Positions 35,561-46,207 of a stretch of DNA of 48,413 nt are shown here, piece by piece. Positions within the stretch are counted from its first letter, which is position 1. Every line of letters begins with the position of its first letter. The notes under the pieces are model-generated. The model saw only the letters and a program-made list of their open reading frames with translations. It was not told the DNA's origin and ran no database searches. A program made the position numbers and the translations under genes. Origin of the DNA: Saccoglossus kowalevskii (taxonomy: Eukaryota > Hemichordata > Enteropneusta > Harrimaniidae); assembly GCF_000003605.2 (NCBI RefSeq), contig NW_003130854.1, positions 2,955,976-3,004,388 on the forward strand, in the 5' to 3' direction.

Positions 35561-38500
35561 AATCTCAAGATAAACATCGTACAAGCATTATCTACCAAAC
35601 AGTCAGGAGTCAAGACAACAATAGCATCAATAAGAGCACACCATTTTTTTCAACTCAATGAAACCTGAATTTGCAAAGCAGAACATGAATATTTGTGTCC
35701 ATACTTTTTAAATTTTGATTAAATCCAGTGAGACCTTTTGTACCATAGTAAAACTGAAAATATCATGTTTAAAGTGGTTTCAGGTCCAACAATCAGATGT
35801 GTCTTTGAATTCGTTATACTACAGATATTTGTAATGTGTTTTATATGAGCAGATTACACTAACAGCTATTTCAACAACAATATCCAACTGCAGTCAAGGC
35901 ACTTTTTAGTTGTTTTCTTTTTCTGTTATATAAAACACTATCAAATCACATATAAATAAGAGAATATTGCTAGGACTGATAAATATATAGAAAATGGTAG
36001 TAGGTAATTTTAGTTCTTGGTAAATATACAATATAAAGATACACTTTGTGCACGGAAGGTGCAAAGTAAAGATTAGAGACATGGGTGACGATCCCCCAAA
36101 ATATTCTTACCATGAACAATAATTCAACTGTAAAAACAAAATCTGACAGTACAAATATCAAAATTAGATAAAATTTGTAGTAAAACAACAAGACAGCGAT
36201 CACTTGGTAAATACAATGCCAGGTAGCAGTACTACTAGTGTAGTATTTCTGGCCAGCTTAACATCCAATGATCTACATAGAAAACATGAATCGCTCGTTG
36301 TGATCAACTTGAAATTAACAAACACTTACACTTCCAGGATGATATAGAGATACATGTTGCTGTTATAAAGCGGTTTTTATAAGTAAAACGTTTGAAACAC
36401 ACCTTACAACATAATGACGACATGCATCGTCAGAAATCGGCAATTTCATTGATGGGTAAATGTGAACACTAACTTTCATCAAACTTCGAATTAATATTAT
36501 ATCCAAACTGAATATAGGGTCAAAGCTCACCTGTCAAACACACTCAATTGAACCACTGTCACTTGATAAAAAAAATCGATCACTGTACGACCACTTTCAG
36601 TCATGCACTTTCAGGAGGAAGGCGAGTTTGTATAGGACGCTGTCAATTGCGTTTTGAATTCTAACGCCACTTGTAACGCGGTTATCGCCACTGTAACTTC
36701 AAATAACACACTGTATAGGAATACTAACATAGGATATAACATGTAAATTTAAAATGTGTCGATGTCACTAGCTACTGAACACAGAACAGCCACAGATTAC
36801 ATAGAGAGTATAAGGGCGCCAGTGACGAAGCAACGAATTCTCGAAAATGACTGCCTGAGCGCTGCCCCTTAAGTTAGTGCAATTGTGGATGCATGGGAAT
36901 TGGAGAGATTTCGTCACTAAACATGCGCAAGGAAAAAAAGCCCAATTTAAGGTAATATGATTAAGTAAAATCAGAAAAAAAAACAAATATTAAAATTAAT
37001 TAGAATTATGAGATTTATTGATTCCTGCCAAAACGAAGGAATATTTGTTTTAAATGTGGGTACCAAAATAGTGGCTTAACAGACGTACTATACGAAATAT
37101 TGTCATGGACGCAGATGCGGTGTAATTCACCATACAACGAGAAATCGTTGAATTTAAACGCATGTCACTATTCAGCTGATATTACACACGAATAGTCGTC
37201 TCACAAATCGTGAGCTGCGTAGTACATGGGCAAGGAATTTCTGAAATGTAGAGCTACCTCTCAATCATTTACAATCTTGTACGTGATTATTGCGAGGTTA
37301 AGAAACTAATGCCTTCCCATTGTAGAAAATTACATATAATTGTTACAGAGAGTAAAGAACGTTATTCTGATCCGAGTATACCACACACAAAAAAATATTG
37401 TACGTGTTAAATTTACTTATGGTAATCACAACTTAATTCTTTCAGTACAGTCGACTTACTTCCTATTTATTTAAAATGTCTCTAAAGTAACAACAATGGT
37501 CAATGATACAAATTGTACTTCTGTAACTTAAATCATAAATCAACTAATTATATGACGTACAAGTTCAACAACAAAAAAAGACAGAAATACAAACAGAAAA
37601 TGTATTACTTCTTTTATTATATGTTAAATAATAAAATTATTGTAATTATATATAACCATTAATATTTCATTCACTAAATAATATTTAACCGAAATATGTG
37701 TTTAAAAAGTAACTGTTAAAGTATTAGGTATTAGGTAACAGAAGTGTTGACGGGGCAAGCGCGTCGTATACGGTGAGACACTCAATAAATAATCGGAGCC
37801 TAAACAGAACATTAACACATTAACCCTTATCCTGCTAGCCTCGTGCATTTTCACATTGGCTTGACTAGATAAGGATTAATGTCATGTTCATAAGCTGTTT
37901 TACTAAGCTCTTATTACAGTATAATAACTTTACTTAGCGAAATCACTCTCAAGTAAGCATTGAATTCAATTACAAGAACAGTCACGTCTTCAACTAATAT
38001 TGTCAAGTTTAATGTCTCCTAATATATAACGTTCGAATTCACAATAAGCGGTCGGTTTCCCACCCGCACCTATTGAACATATTAAATAATATATCTATTT
38101 CTCGTCCACACTTTCCACTTGTTATTACAAAAGAAACGTCGTCAAACCCAGTGATATTTATTTTTCATTTAAAAATTTAATTTATTTGAAAGACAATCAA
38201 ATTGCCCAAACTAATTCACACGTTCGTGTTTCACATATGCATCAATTTAAAATCCTCAATCGGTAGTTAATATGCGTTTGTGAACGAATATCTTAAGTAT
38301 CCATCATGTTCCCAACCTAATTTATATATCTTGGTCCGGACTCTATTTAATACGGTTTTGCGTCAGATGACCAACGTATTGTACATAGCATCACGTAGAG
38401 TGAATGAACACTTGATTACCGAATATTTAAACATATTACCGAAATCTTCACAACATGTTGACGCGAGGTTTGTATAGGTGATATCAATATATTTTTTTCT

Positions 38501-39055
38501 GAATATAAACATCACATGCATTTAACAAAATTGGAAATGTATGTATTTTTCGAGGTTTGAAAGATAAACCGGAACAGTCTTTATTGTTACTGTGCTAAAT
38601 AATTAATCAAATAAACATAGTTTAACACCACAACGCCATGTATATACCAAATAATTGTGACTAACATTGGTGCCGAACATTGTCCAATCATTCCTGACAG
38701 AGAGGGGATTAATTAGAGATGAACAGCAGTGCTTTGCATGCTTCACCATATCAATTTAATTACCATTATTGCCAATTATGTAGTTATAGACTCGACAATT
38801 GAATATTTGCACTAAACAAGATATGGATTTATAGATCCTACCCGAGTGCACAATTTTCCCTTCATCATTTTCTGATAAACATCATCCGAATAGATTACAG
38901 AATTAATTATGCCAGCGAACCAAAGTCCATTCTTTGTATACTTAATTCGTTCATCTTGTTGCCTTCAATAAAACCTGATTTAAAGTCTATCGTTGGATTA
39001 TGTCTTAATATACAATAAAATAATTTTCATTGGGTCCTCTGTAGGAACAAAAAAA
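35561..39055. other. 3.5 kb without a recognised gene
   Basis: AT-rich on both strands. ORFs at 35,970-36,203, 36,768-36,986 and 38,280-38,477 have no domain or splice context. I see no repeats beyond simple AT tracts. Confidence 0.4.
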
Positions 39056-39059
39056 CACA

Positions 39060-40182
39060 ATATACACGCTATAGGCTTGAGCCATTTAAAACAAATTTTT
39101 GACTAAGATATATTTTGTAAGTTTCCTTAAAAATGACTAATGAGGCTGAATTTCTGATATGGGACGGTAAGTTATTCCATAGGGTTACTATACTGAAATG
39201 TCCTCTGACCCATGGATGTTTTCCATTTAGTAATGCGTAATTTTTTTAAAAGAGGAACGTGTATACTATACTTGTGGGTTTGGGAGATAGCACTGAACAT
39301 TTCGGTTATAGATAAAGGGGCCAAGCCTTGGTTGCCATATACATTACGATACCTATAAAATATGAAATTCTGTAATCGATAGGCAAGATGTTTTTTGAAC
39401 AGTTCAAACGACGACTGGCTAAAGTTGTCAGAAGAAATCACACGAACTCCCCTTTTCTGAAGCTAATACACCCGACATAAATTTGAATGACTTGTATTGC
39501 TCCGTACTATACAGCAATAGTCCAATAACGACTGAATAAATGAAAAATACAATGTTCTTCTGACGGAAATAGGTAAGAAGCTGCGAACTCTCATAAGAAC
39601 ACCAATTCTTTGGCTACGCTTTTTACAAAGCATATCAACATGATGATCCCATGATAGAGTTTTTTATCTAATACCACCCAAGCGACTTTTTGAAACTGAC
39701 GGTTTTAATTATTTCACTATTGAAGTTAACCAGAAAATCTTCACCAACATTTTTTCGCCTTTGACGGGATCCAACAAGCATAGACTTTGTTTTAGATGTG
39801 TTGATTGACATGTAATTGCAATTAACCCAAAGCAAAATTGGCCAAACATCATCATTAATGCACTTTGCGACTACATTGATACTTGGTCCAGACGATAACA
39901 GAGTGTGATCGTCCGCATACATATCAATGGAACTATATCAAGAAATAATGGTAGGTCGTTAATAAATAGAAGAAATAATAAGGGTCCTAAAATTGAACTC
40001 TGTGGTACACCATGTCGAATATTGACAGTATCTGACTGTTTACCCATCAAATACACCACTTGCTTTCTGTCAGTTAAATAAGAATTAAACCAAACAAGGG
40101 AGATTGGAGAAATACCATAAATTGAGAGCTTATTTAATAATAAATCGAGGAAAAGCAAACCACACAATAAGCCATCATTTAT
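39060..40182 (-). pseudogene. LINE reverse transcriptase, 3' part (CR1/Jockey-like)
   Basis: Reading down from 40,182: INDGLLCGLLFLDL, LLNKLSIYGISPISLVWFNS then YLTDRKQVV, HGVPQSSILGPLLFLLFIND, a frameshift near 39,925, then MYADDHTLL (catalytic YADD intact). The thumb has SFLPISVRRTLYFSFIQSLL then DYCC, then LQKRGVRVI, LRITKWKTSMGQRTFQYSNP and, past 39,172, ELPSHIRNSASLVIFKETYK. This order, with the final YR/YS-x-P-x-ELP block, is typical of CR1/Jockey-type LINEs. A stretch after FLDL where the family has RKAFDxVDHK is deleted, which removes the first catalytic Asp region. Its 5' continuation lies at 43,284-43,690, on the other side of a later insertion. Confidence 0.8.
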
Positions 40183-40186
40183 ATTG

Positions 40187-40260
40187 AACACTTCGATAAA
40201 CATTTTACCATTTCCGATAATCATAGTTATTAAGTTTATTTTCAAAACAAAATCATGTTT
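40187..40260 (+). repeat. Left terminal inverted repeat of the nested transposon
   Basis: Pairs with 43,206-43,279 in inverted orientation. The first 24 bases differ at one position. Confidence 0.85.
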
Positions 40261-40410
40261 ATAAAACCTTATCTCAACAAGTGATTTTTTTATATAAAAA
40301 AATTGCCCTTGGTTGTACACATTGGTATCACCTTAATTTTTTCAAAATATTATTCCATATTTAGAAAGTGAGTACTTTTTAATTGAGAAATTTTAAGTTG
40401 AAAGCTATGT

Positions 40411-40800
40411 ACTCCAGTCTTTGACAATTGTCAATTAAAGCAAAGCACATCAGTCTTCGACAATTGTTGAGAAAAGCAAGCACACCAGTCTTCGACAATT
40501 GTTGAGAAAAGCACACCAGTCTGACAATTGTCGAGAAAAGCACACCAGTCGTCAACAATTGTTGAGAAAACCAAGCACACCAGTCTTCGACAATTGTTGA
40601 GAAAAGCAAAGCACACCAGTCTGACAATTGTCGAGCAAAGCACACCAGTCTGACAATTGTCGAGCAAAGCACACCAGTCTGACAATTGTCGAGAAAAGCA
40701 CACCAGTCTTTAACAATTGCCAAGCAAAGCACACCAGTCTTCAACAATTGCCAAGCAAAGCACACCAGTCTTTAACAATTGCCAAGCAAAGCTGACCAGT
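40411..40800. repeat. 29-35-bp minisatellite built on a CAATTG palindrome
   Basis: About 12 units, each with (G/A)ACAATTG(T/C)(C/T), then GAG or AAG, one or two AAGC words, and ACACCAGTCT. Length varies by whole AAGC or AAAGC words. The core GACAATTGTC is a perfect 10-bp palindrome in many copies and has drifted to AACAATTGCC at the right end. Minus-strand ORFs across it (40,379-40,765 and shadows) are repeat translations, not genes. Confidence 0.9.
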
Positions 40801-41064
40801 TTTTTTAGAAAAAGATGCTAGTATTCACCATTTTTTAAGTACTGAAGAAAACTTATTTTTTTTTTTTTAAACATTAGAATCAGGGTAATTGTAATGAAAG
40901 AAATGCAACTGATATGAAAAAAATGTCTACAATAACATTTAACAAGCAGCCAGTCGGACAGCTCTGCTGTTAGCAATGCACATTTCAATTAAAGAACAAA
41001 AGATATCATTAGAAAATGAACAATATGTAGACTTGCTGTTTTTAAAATAAATTAAAAAATATTA

Positions 41065-41430
41065 CTTTTCACTAAAAATGACAAAAAATTATCATTAAAA
41101 TTAGATATTTGAAGATATCACCACGAAATGAAAAATCTAAAAGAGGTCCACATGTAGTATCTATATATGTAATATAAAAGCAATTGGACTTGTGGTTTTC
41201 AACACGAAGTCGAAAATATCACTTTTTACCAAAAATGAAAAAAATTAGAGAGTTCAAGATATCATCATGAAATGAACAAATCTAAAAGAGGTCTACCCAA
41301 GGTACATATACACCAAGTTTCAAAGCATTCAGGCTTGTAGTTTTCAAGAAGAAGTCGAAAAAGTAAAACATTGACACGGACAATCACTCGTATGATAAGC
41401 TCCGCTCGACAAAGTCGACAGCGGAGCTAA
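41065..41430. repeat. Diverged duplicate of about 146 bp, ending in a hairpin
   Basis: Two imperfect copies, starting near 41,113 (AAGATATCACCACGAAATGA) and 41,257 (AAGATATCATCATGAAATGA). Each runs through AATCTAAAAGAGGTC and a GT(G/A)GTTTTCAA phrase to GAAGTCGAAAA. The array ends in the inverted repeat AGCTCCGCT...AGCGGAGCT (41,398-41,429), a likely element end. Confidence 0.6.
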
Positions 41431-42255
41431 AAATTAGTTTCTTCACTGTAGCAGTGAACAAATTGTTCACTTTTTTGTTGTCAAGGCGTCAGTTTCAAGG
41501 AGATAAGAACCAGTTCAAATATACTACATGATAATAATTAGCAACAAACTTTGAGAAAAAGCACATCTCAAAAGTACATTTCATATAATGGAAACATATC
41601 ACAGCTGGAGTTCTCTACCACGCCAAACAAAACACCACCAGGACATCTTCTTCCCAATGCACAATAACTGTGGTTATTTGGGTACAGGCCATGTCAGGGT
41701 AAATTCGATACAATAAAGAAGTTGAGGTGATATCCTTGCAAACGCTGGCATAACAGATGATATTGTGGAATAAATAATACCAGTGATTTTAAAACAGTGT
41801 GCAAGATCTCTGGGAGGGGGGTAACCTTATTAAAAAAGATAACATCAAGGTGTTGCAATAATTCCTCATTAAAATCGCTGGTTTTGAAATTTTTTAGCGC
41901 CAACACCGAAACAGTTTAGCAGGCATAAGTCATCCCTATTTTTTTGTAATTTTCATGTTCAGACCCTTGGGCTGTTATTCGGATAACTACGATAGGTAAT
42001 AACAGTGTTTATTTTTGATAATCTCTTGAGCTTGCAATGTCGTTATTGGAATTTCTTACAAGACAATATTTGTATTTGCCAAGTTTAGGTGTAAATTTGG
42101 CATTTCTTTCACAAGACGATCGAGAGTACTAAAAGTAATGTAAGTGTGCATAGGGAAAAAGTGTTCTAGGAGTGTCTTTGTTTAACTTTGTGGAGAACTT
42201 AAGCTGTGACATGTTGATTTATATTTAATGATGTTTTGCAGAGAATTTTTTTATA
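41431..42255. other. No recognised gene inside the nested transposon
   Basis: Minus-strand open stretches (41,694-41,906 and a short VIVHWEEDVLVVFCLAW frame near 41,640) may be coding remains of the element, but I cannot place them in a family. Confidence 0.3.
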
Positions 42256-43025
42256 TCAATCTGTCAGTGTAGCAATGACAGCCTTGTATTTGTCTTGTAA
42301 AATACTTTGGGTTTCTCTGCTCAGCATACTTCTTCCATTGAGGGAAAACCCCCAGTAAATCGCTGCTTCAACAGGTTCCTCATCGACATAAGGAACCTTC
42401 TGCCTGCCCTTGAATAGGAAAAATGGCTTCCAGGCACCTTTATACCAGTGAATGGTGAGCTTATCATCATCTCTGCTGTTCACTTTGCCAATTTGAGGTA
42501 TTTCCTCATACTCTGGACAATAAACAGCAACCATGTCACCAACTGCAATTGAATCAAAATTCTCGACATGATCTGCCATCACTGGCATACCTCCAGTTAC
42601 AGTGACCTTCAAAATAATCAGAGAAAAAGAAATGAATATTAAAGCTTTCCATAATACCAAAAGTGCCAAGAGCAAAGCATGGCTGATTTCATTTTGTTTT
42701 GATTCCTTGTGTTTTTTTAATGAAAATAAGATGGCTCTCCATGATTGATTTGTATCACCAGCTTTTAGAAATACTTTGCTTTGACCTATGTTTTCAACAA
42801 ACATTTCAAATATGTCATAATGCTCCCTCTACTTAAATCTGTATGTTTAAAATAAAATAATATTTTACTCACCCTAGGGCAAGGATTTGCTATCCTTGCT
42901 TCAATGTCCATGACATTCTGTGCAACATCAGGGTCCTCCTGCGCTTGACTTCTCATTTCTCTTTTTTCTTGTGCAGAGTCTTTGAGTTCATATAAGATCC
43001 ATGATTCTGGGATTTCACTGGGAAC
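42256..43025 (-). CDS. Last two exons of a gene with a chromatin-reader-like domain, carried in the nested transposon
   Basis: Exon 43,025-42,873 (153 nt, phase 0-0) lies between TTTTAG and a consensus GTGAGT donor. It reads VPSEIPESWILYELKDSAQE, then a charged helix ending ANPCPR. Exon 42,606-42,256 (116 codons plus stop) follows a long pyrimidine tract ending GAAG. It reads DSIAVGDMVAVYCPEYEEIP, then QIGKVNSRDDDKLTIHWYKG, AWKPFF, then AIYWGFSLNGRSMLSRETQS and a short helix. The GDMVAVY, IGKV, IHWYKG pattern resembles BAH- or Tudor-like beta-barrel readers, a structural guess only. Both exons are open and the splice sites are good, so they look recent. Only about 180 bp lies between the first exon and the inverted repeat, so the 5' exons are absent. 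This is either a captured host fragment or the remains of the element's own gene. Confidence 0.6.
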
Positions 43026-43205
43026 CTAAAAGCATGAAACAAAAATAATAATTACATTATTTTCAATCATGTAATTTTTAATAATTTTTTTTAAAATTCG
43101 TATGTAATTGGTAATTGTTACAATAATTATCTGTTTTTATATCCAATAAGTCTATGAAGGATTTTTTTCTTGATATATTTCACTATTTTATGACAAAAAG
43201 CTGCT

Positions 43206-43279
43206 TTTTGTGATTTTTGTTGTTGAAAAATCTAATAATCCCTCAATATCGGAAAAGGTAAAATGTTTATCGGAGTGTT
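43206..43279 (-). repeat. Right terminal inverted repeat of the nested transposon
   Basis: Inverted partner of 40,187-40,260. Its inner part has small indels relative to the left end. Confidence 0.85.
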
Positions 43280-43283
43280 ATTG

Positions 43284-43690
43284 CTAAGTAATGCATCACA
43301 TAGCTTAATCATAGCTGTATGGCAAGAATGGGATTTCCGAAAACCTGACTATTCAAATAATGGTATAAGTGATCATGCACGTGTTTTCCAAAGATTTTTG
43401 AGATTATTGGGAGCAACGAAATTGGACGAAAATTACACAAGTCATGGGATCCGCCCTTGTGTAATGGAATAACTTTGGCATGCTTAAACATGTCTGAAAA
43501 AATGCCTGATTAAATACTGAGGTTGAATAAATAAACAATACTATCACAAATGAACGGAGCAGAAATACGCAAGAGTTTAGATGATGTATTGTCAAGGCCA
43601 GCTGACTTACAACTAGAGTTGAGTGCAGTGTGATAGGTATTTTTGATGTTTCGAAACATTTCACATAGGTAACAGGGATTCAATTGTTCC
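43284..43690 (-). pseudogene. LINE reverse transcriptase, 5' part, cut off by the nested transposon
   Basis: Minus strand from about 43,690: CEMFRNIKNT..., then SSCKSAGLDNTSSKLLRISA, a TAG, FKHAKVIPLHKGGSHDLCNF, RPISLLPIISKIF, SGFRKSHSCHTAMIKLCDAL and LSN, where the transposon begins. KAKVIP-x-x-K-x-x-x-x-x-x-x-NFRPISLLP is the standard start of the LINE reverse transcriptase palm. It continues in frame at 40,182 once the insert is removed. The LINE is truncated on its 5' side near 43,690, where similarity fades. At least one stop and one small indel (around the YLNS-x-SGFR junction) are present. Confidence 0.8.
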
Positions 43691-44103
43691 CCACGTTGGA
43701 CTCACACAAAAAAACACGCTCAAGCTCGATTCGTGTCACATTCGATTCCCTACTGCCTCTCCTTTCTTCCCGAGACAACTTCAAATCACTTTTATTACTT
43801 GTCACCCATTAGCCAATTACAATAGAGTATAAGAGACTTTGAGGCGTTACCTCCAAATAAACAGCCAATCACACGAAACTTTTACACATCATAATACAAT
43901 TGATTAACCGTCACTATATTAGGAAAACCACTATCATATTGTCAATGTCAGTTTATGTTTATGGGTACTAATGGTCTTGCAATAAAATTCCACAGTTGAC
44001 ATCAATATACATCATTCGTTCTGGACTACGACCAAGACATCGCATAAGCTTGAAATCGCAAACTTATGAGAATGTGTCATCTGGTCTCGACCAGTTCCGT
44101 CAT
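43691..44103. other. No recognised gene
   Basis: Flank of the truncated LINE. A weak B-box-like ATTCGATTCCC near 43,736 has no A box at a fitting distance. Confidence 0.4.
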
Positions 44104-44274
44104 CTGGCCTCACCATTTAACCTTTATCAGTAGATGTAATGGCAACCACTATTAAGCCGACTGGCCTCGTCATTTAACCGTTATCAGTAGATGTCATGGC
44201 AACCACTACTAAGCCGACTGGCCTCATCAGTTAACCTTTATCAGTAGATGCCATGGCAACCACTATTAAGCCGA
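44104..44274. repeat. Three tandem copies of a 57-bp unit
   Basis: Exact 57-bp steps at 44,104, 44,161 and 44,218, each running CTGGCCTC...TTTATCAGTAGATG...ATGGCAACCACTATTAAGCC with a few substitutions. A partial related piece precedes it near 44,087. Confidence 0.92.
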
Positions 44275-44897
44275 AATATAAATCATGATAGCAGTTTAAA
44301 GTTTCTAACGCTGTTAGCGTTGTGAGCTTATGCCAGAGTACGGAGCCTCGTACACAATGGGAAAGAGGGGCCATGCTCGAATGTTTAAATGGAATATCCT
44401 GTCGAGAACGTGTATTACGTAATGAATAAAGTACACATAGTCATTGTTCATATGCCTTGCAATATGTGAAACAAGCTTTGCATAATTATCAATTTATGAA
44501 TATTCATGAACTAACTCGAAAAATCAAAGTTACCCAAAGCCAATGACTAACACTGTTTTCCAGTTAGCTCAATTGGCAGCGTATAGGTCACATCCCTTGT
44601 TGCGTGAGCTTAGGAAAAAGTGGCAAAGGGCAATTTATGAGAACGAAACAATTCGACTTAAAGTGTAAATTGCAAGTGCTTGTATACAAATAAAATTTAC
44701 AGAAAAAATATACATTATAAGCAGAGACGTTTTTTCATCAAGTTTATATAACATTCGGAAATAAATTACTTTCGAGATATTGCCGAAAACCGGCTCTTTG
44801 TGAGTCTTTTCCGAAGAATTCCGAACGCGTTTTAAGACTAGGTCATCGAACTTTCAACGCGTCGTGGCGTCACAGGGAGAAGTTCTCTAGTTGAAAC
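44275..44897. other. No recognised gene; upstream region of the P2X7-like gene
   Basis: Contains a tRNA A-box-like TAGCTCAATTGG near 44,566 without a B box. The last 60 bp before the ATG at 44,898 is richer in CpG (ACGCGTCGTGGCGTCA) and may be a promoter. Confidence 0.35.
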
Positions 44898-46207
44898 ATG
44901 GCGGAACATTCAGACGTAAGCAGCGCTGCTACCAGGGAGCTGTAATGAGACATTACAGCTCCCTGCTGCTACCGATGATTCTGACATTTCAGATAATTCG
45001 TTAACTTTGTTTGATACGTCTACGATAAGGCATGTATGAGCCGATGGCAGAAGTCAACGTTCGGGACGATCGTAGTGCCCAACACGTCGAAGAAACCTCG
45101 AGTACTCGACTCGATAATTTAGATTATTACGTAACGAAACCGGTGAATTCCACCGGATGCTTTGAATTCTAGATTAATCAAAATTGATTATCAAGTTTTT
45201 ATCGCAGATATGGCTAGGTGCCTTTTTTTCTTAGATCGCCACAACTAGCTGAGCACCAAACGTTTAAATTTACGAAAATTAAACTGAACGTTGAGATGCC
45301 TTGTAGTGAAACCAAATGCTACGATCTCAGAGCTATGCTATTTTAGTATTTATCGATTCTAAAACATTGTTCACTATTCATGTGTCTCGAAATCATGAAT
45401 TTTATTTGAAGTTGAATCGTTCATTTTGTCAACACTAATCACTGATAAATATAACAAGTCATGTTTGGGTACTCCTAGCGTTATACCACAGTCCCTCTAT
45501 CACTGATTATACGCGTGCAATGTACATGTGTTATTGTATTCTATTCATTTTTTTCCTTCCTGCATTTGGAATCTAATCTTGCCTGCTAAATAAACAGAAA
45601 TTCGACAAAAAACTATTAGCACGATACCTTTAAATACTTATTTGCCAAAGTAATATTGAATTTTGTAATTTGTCAACCATTATATATTGTCATTATCTAC
45701 AATAGCTATGAAATACAATCACTGTAATACATGTATACGCCCCCTTTTCTTGAGAATTGTTAAAAATCAACAAACGAACAAACTGTAATAAACATTGAAT
45801 TAAGACAAAATGTGTAAATGTGGTGGACGATGCCAAATATTGCCTACAGTAAGAGAATGTGTATGCTGTAAGGAGGTCACTGTTGTTGATGCCAAGTGTT
45901 TAGAAGCAGTGTTTGAGTTTGGTTTAGAAGAAAGATTGCAATGCATCACGCAACATTCAGGCTTCCAATGCGTTAGTTTGAACAAATTTGTGCTACAAAC
46001 TGCCTGGTTTCAATACAGGCAGCAATATGACACCCTATTTGATGGTCCTGACCATGAGAGATATCGTCAGCTTGCAAGATGGTGTTGGGGTTTTTAGGAA
46101 AAAGTGTCCGTGTAGTTCTTCCTGCTTGTGCTGTTAGTTGCATTTGTGCCCATTTTCCACCACCAGGTCCTGAAGAAAATGCAGTCTACATGGGTCATCA
46201 ATATTAA
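44898..46207 (+). pseudogene. Cys-rich protein of the P2X7 C-terminal domain type, broken
   Basis: Exon-like part 1 starts at ATG 44,898 (MAEHSDVSSAAT). It is interrupted by a 31-bp foldback insertion with a stop, then resumes with DDSDISDNSLTLFDTSTI and, after a small indel, MYEPMAEVNVRDD. Part 2 (45,810-46,207) reads CKCGGRCQILPTVRECVCC, then LQCITQHSGFQCVSLNKFVL, RYRQLARWCWGF and a frameshift in a GGGGTTTTT run, then LGKSVRVVLPACAV and FPPPGPEENAVYMGHQY. Known: the cytosolic ballast domain of P2X7 has C-x-C-x-x-C-x-x-(M/L)P-x-x-x-E-x-x-CC, then CIT-x-H-x-x-F, then R-x-x-AYR-x-x-x-W-x-G, then +R-hydrophobic-x-P-x-CAV. In many invertebrates this domain stands alone in repeated genes without a channel, as here (no membrane segments). 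Three lesions make it non-functional. The intron between the parts is inferred. Confidence 0.7.
44934..44964. mobile_element. 31-bp perfect foldback insertion with 9-bp direct repeats
   Basis: Two 14-bp arms, AGGGAGCTGTAATG and CATTACAGCTCCCT, separated by AGA. Immediately on each side is GCTGCTACC (44,925-44,933 and 44,965-44,973), a perfect 9-bp direct repeat. It looks like the fused ends of a TIR element with a 9-bp target duplication (Mutator-like length). It puts a TAA and a frameshift into the P2X7-like first exon. Confidence 0.75.

Larger units (their letters stand above)
40187..43279. mobile_element. 3,093-bp TIR transposon inserted into the LINE, family unknown
   Basis: Seen: the left end from 40,187 reads AACACTTCGATAAACATTTT then ACCATTTCCGATA. 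The reverse complement of the right end from 43,279 reads AACACTCCGATAAACATTTT then ACCTTTTCCGATA. Similarity continues, with small gaps, for about 70 bp. Both ends are flanked by ATTG (40,183-40,186 and 43,280-43,283). Deleting the insert plus one ATTG joins the LINE codons in frame (...ALLSN then INDGLLCG...), which independently confirms the borders. Contents are a minisatellite, a hairpin-ended repeat, and two exons of a minus-strand gene. I recognise no transposase, so it is probably non-autonomous. Four-base duplications occur in several superfamilies (Ginger, Chapaev, Sola1, Kolobok with TTAA), and I cannot choose among them. Confidence 0.88.

Noticed and set aside
40379-40765. Minus-strand ORFs of 60-128 codons rich in Cys, Trp and Leu
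   Set aside because: All lie in the palindromic minisatellite and shift frame with unit length; no start context or splice site.
40187-43279. Assigning the nested transposon to Kolobok, Ginger, Chapaev or Sola1 from its 4-bp duplication
   Set aside because: ATTG is not TTAA, the terminal bases do not match the consensus I remember for any of these, and no transposase is present to decide.
43725-43750. B box of a tRNA-derived SINE
   Set aside because: ATTCGATTCCC alone, with no A box upstream at the right distance and no SINE body.
44560-44640. tRNA gene or tRNA-derived SINE head
   Set aside because: An A-box-like TAGCTCAATTGG is present, but no B box or foldable cloverleaf follows.
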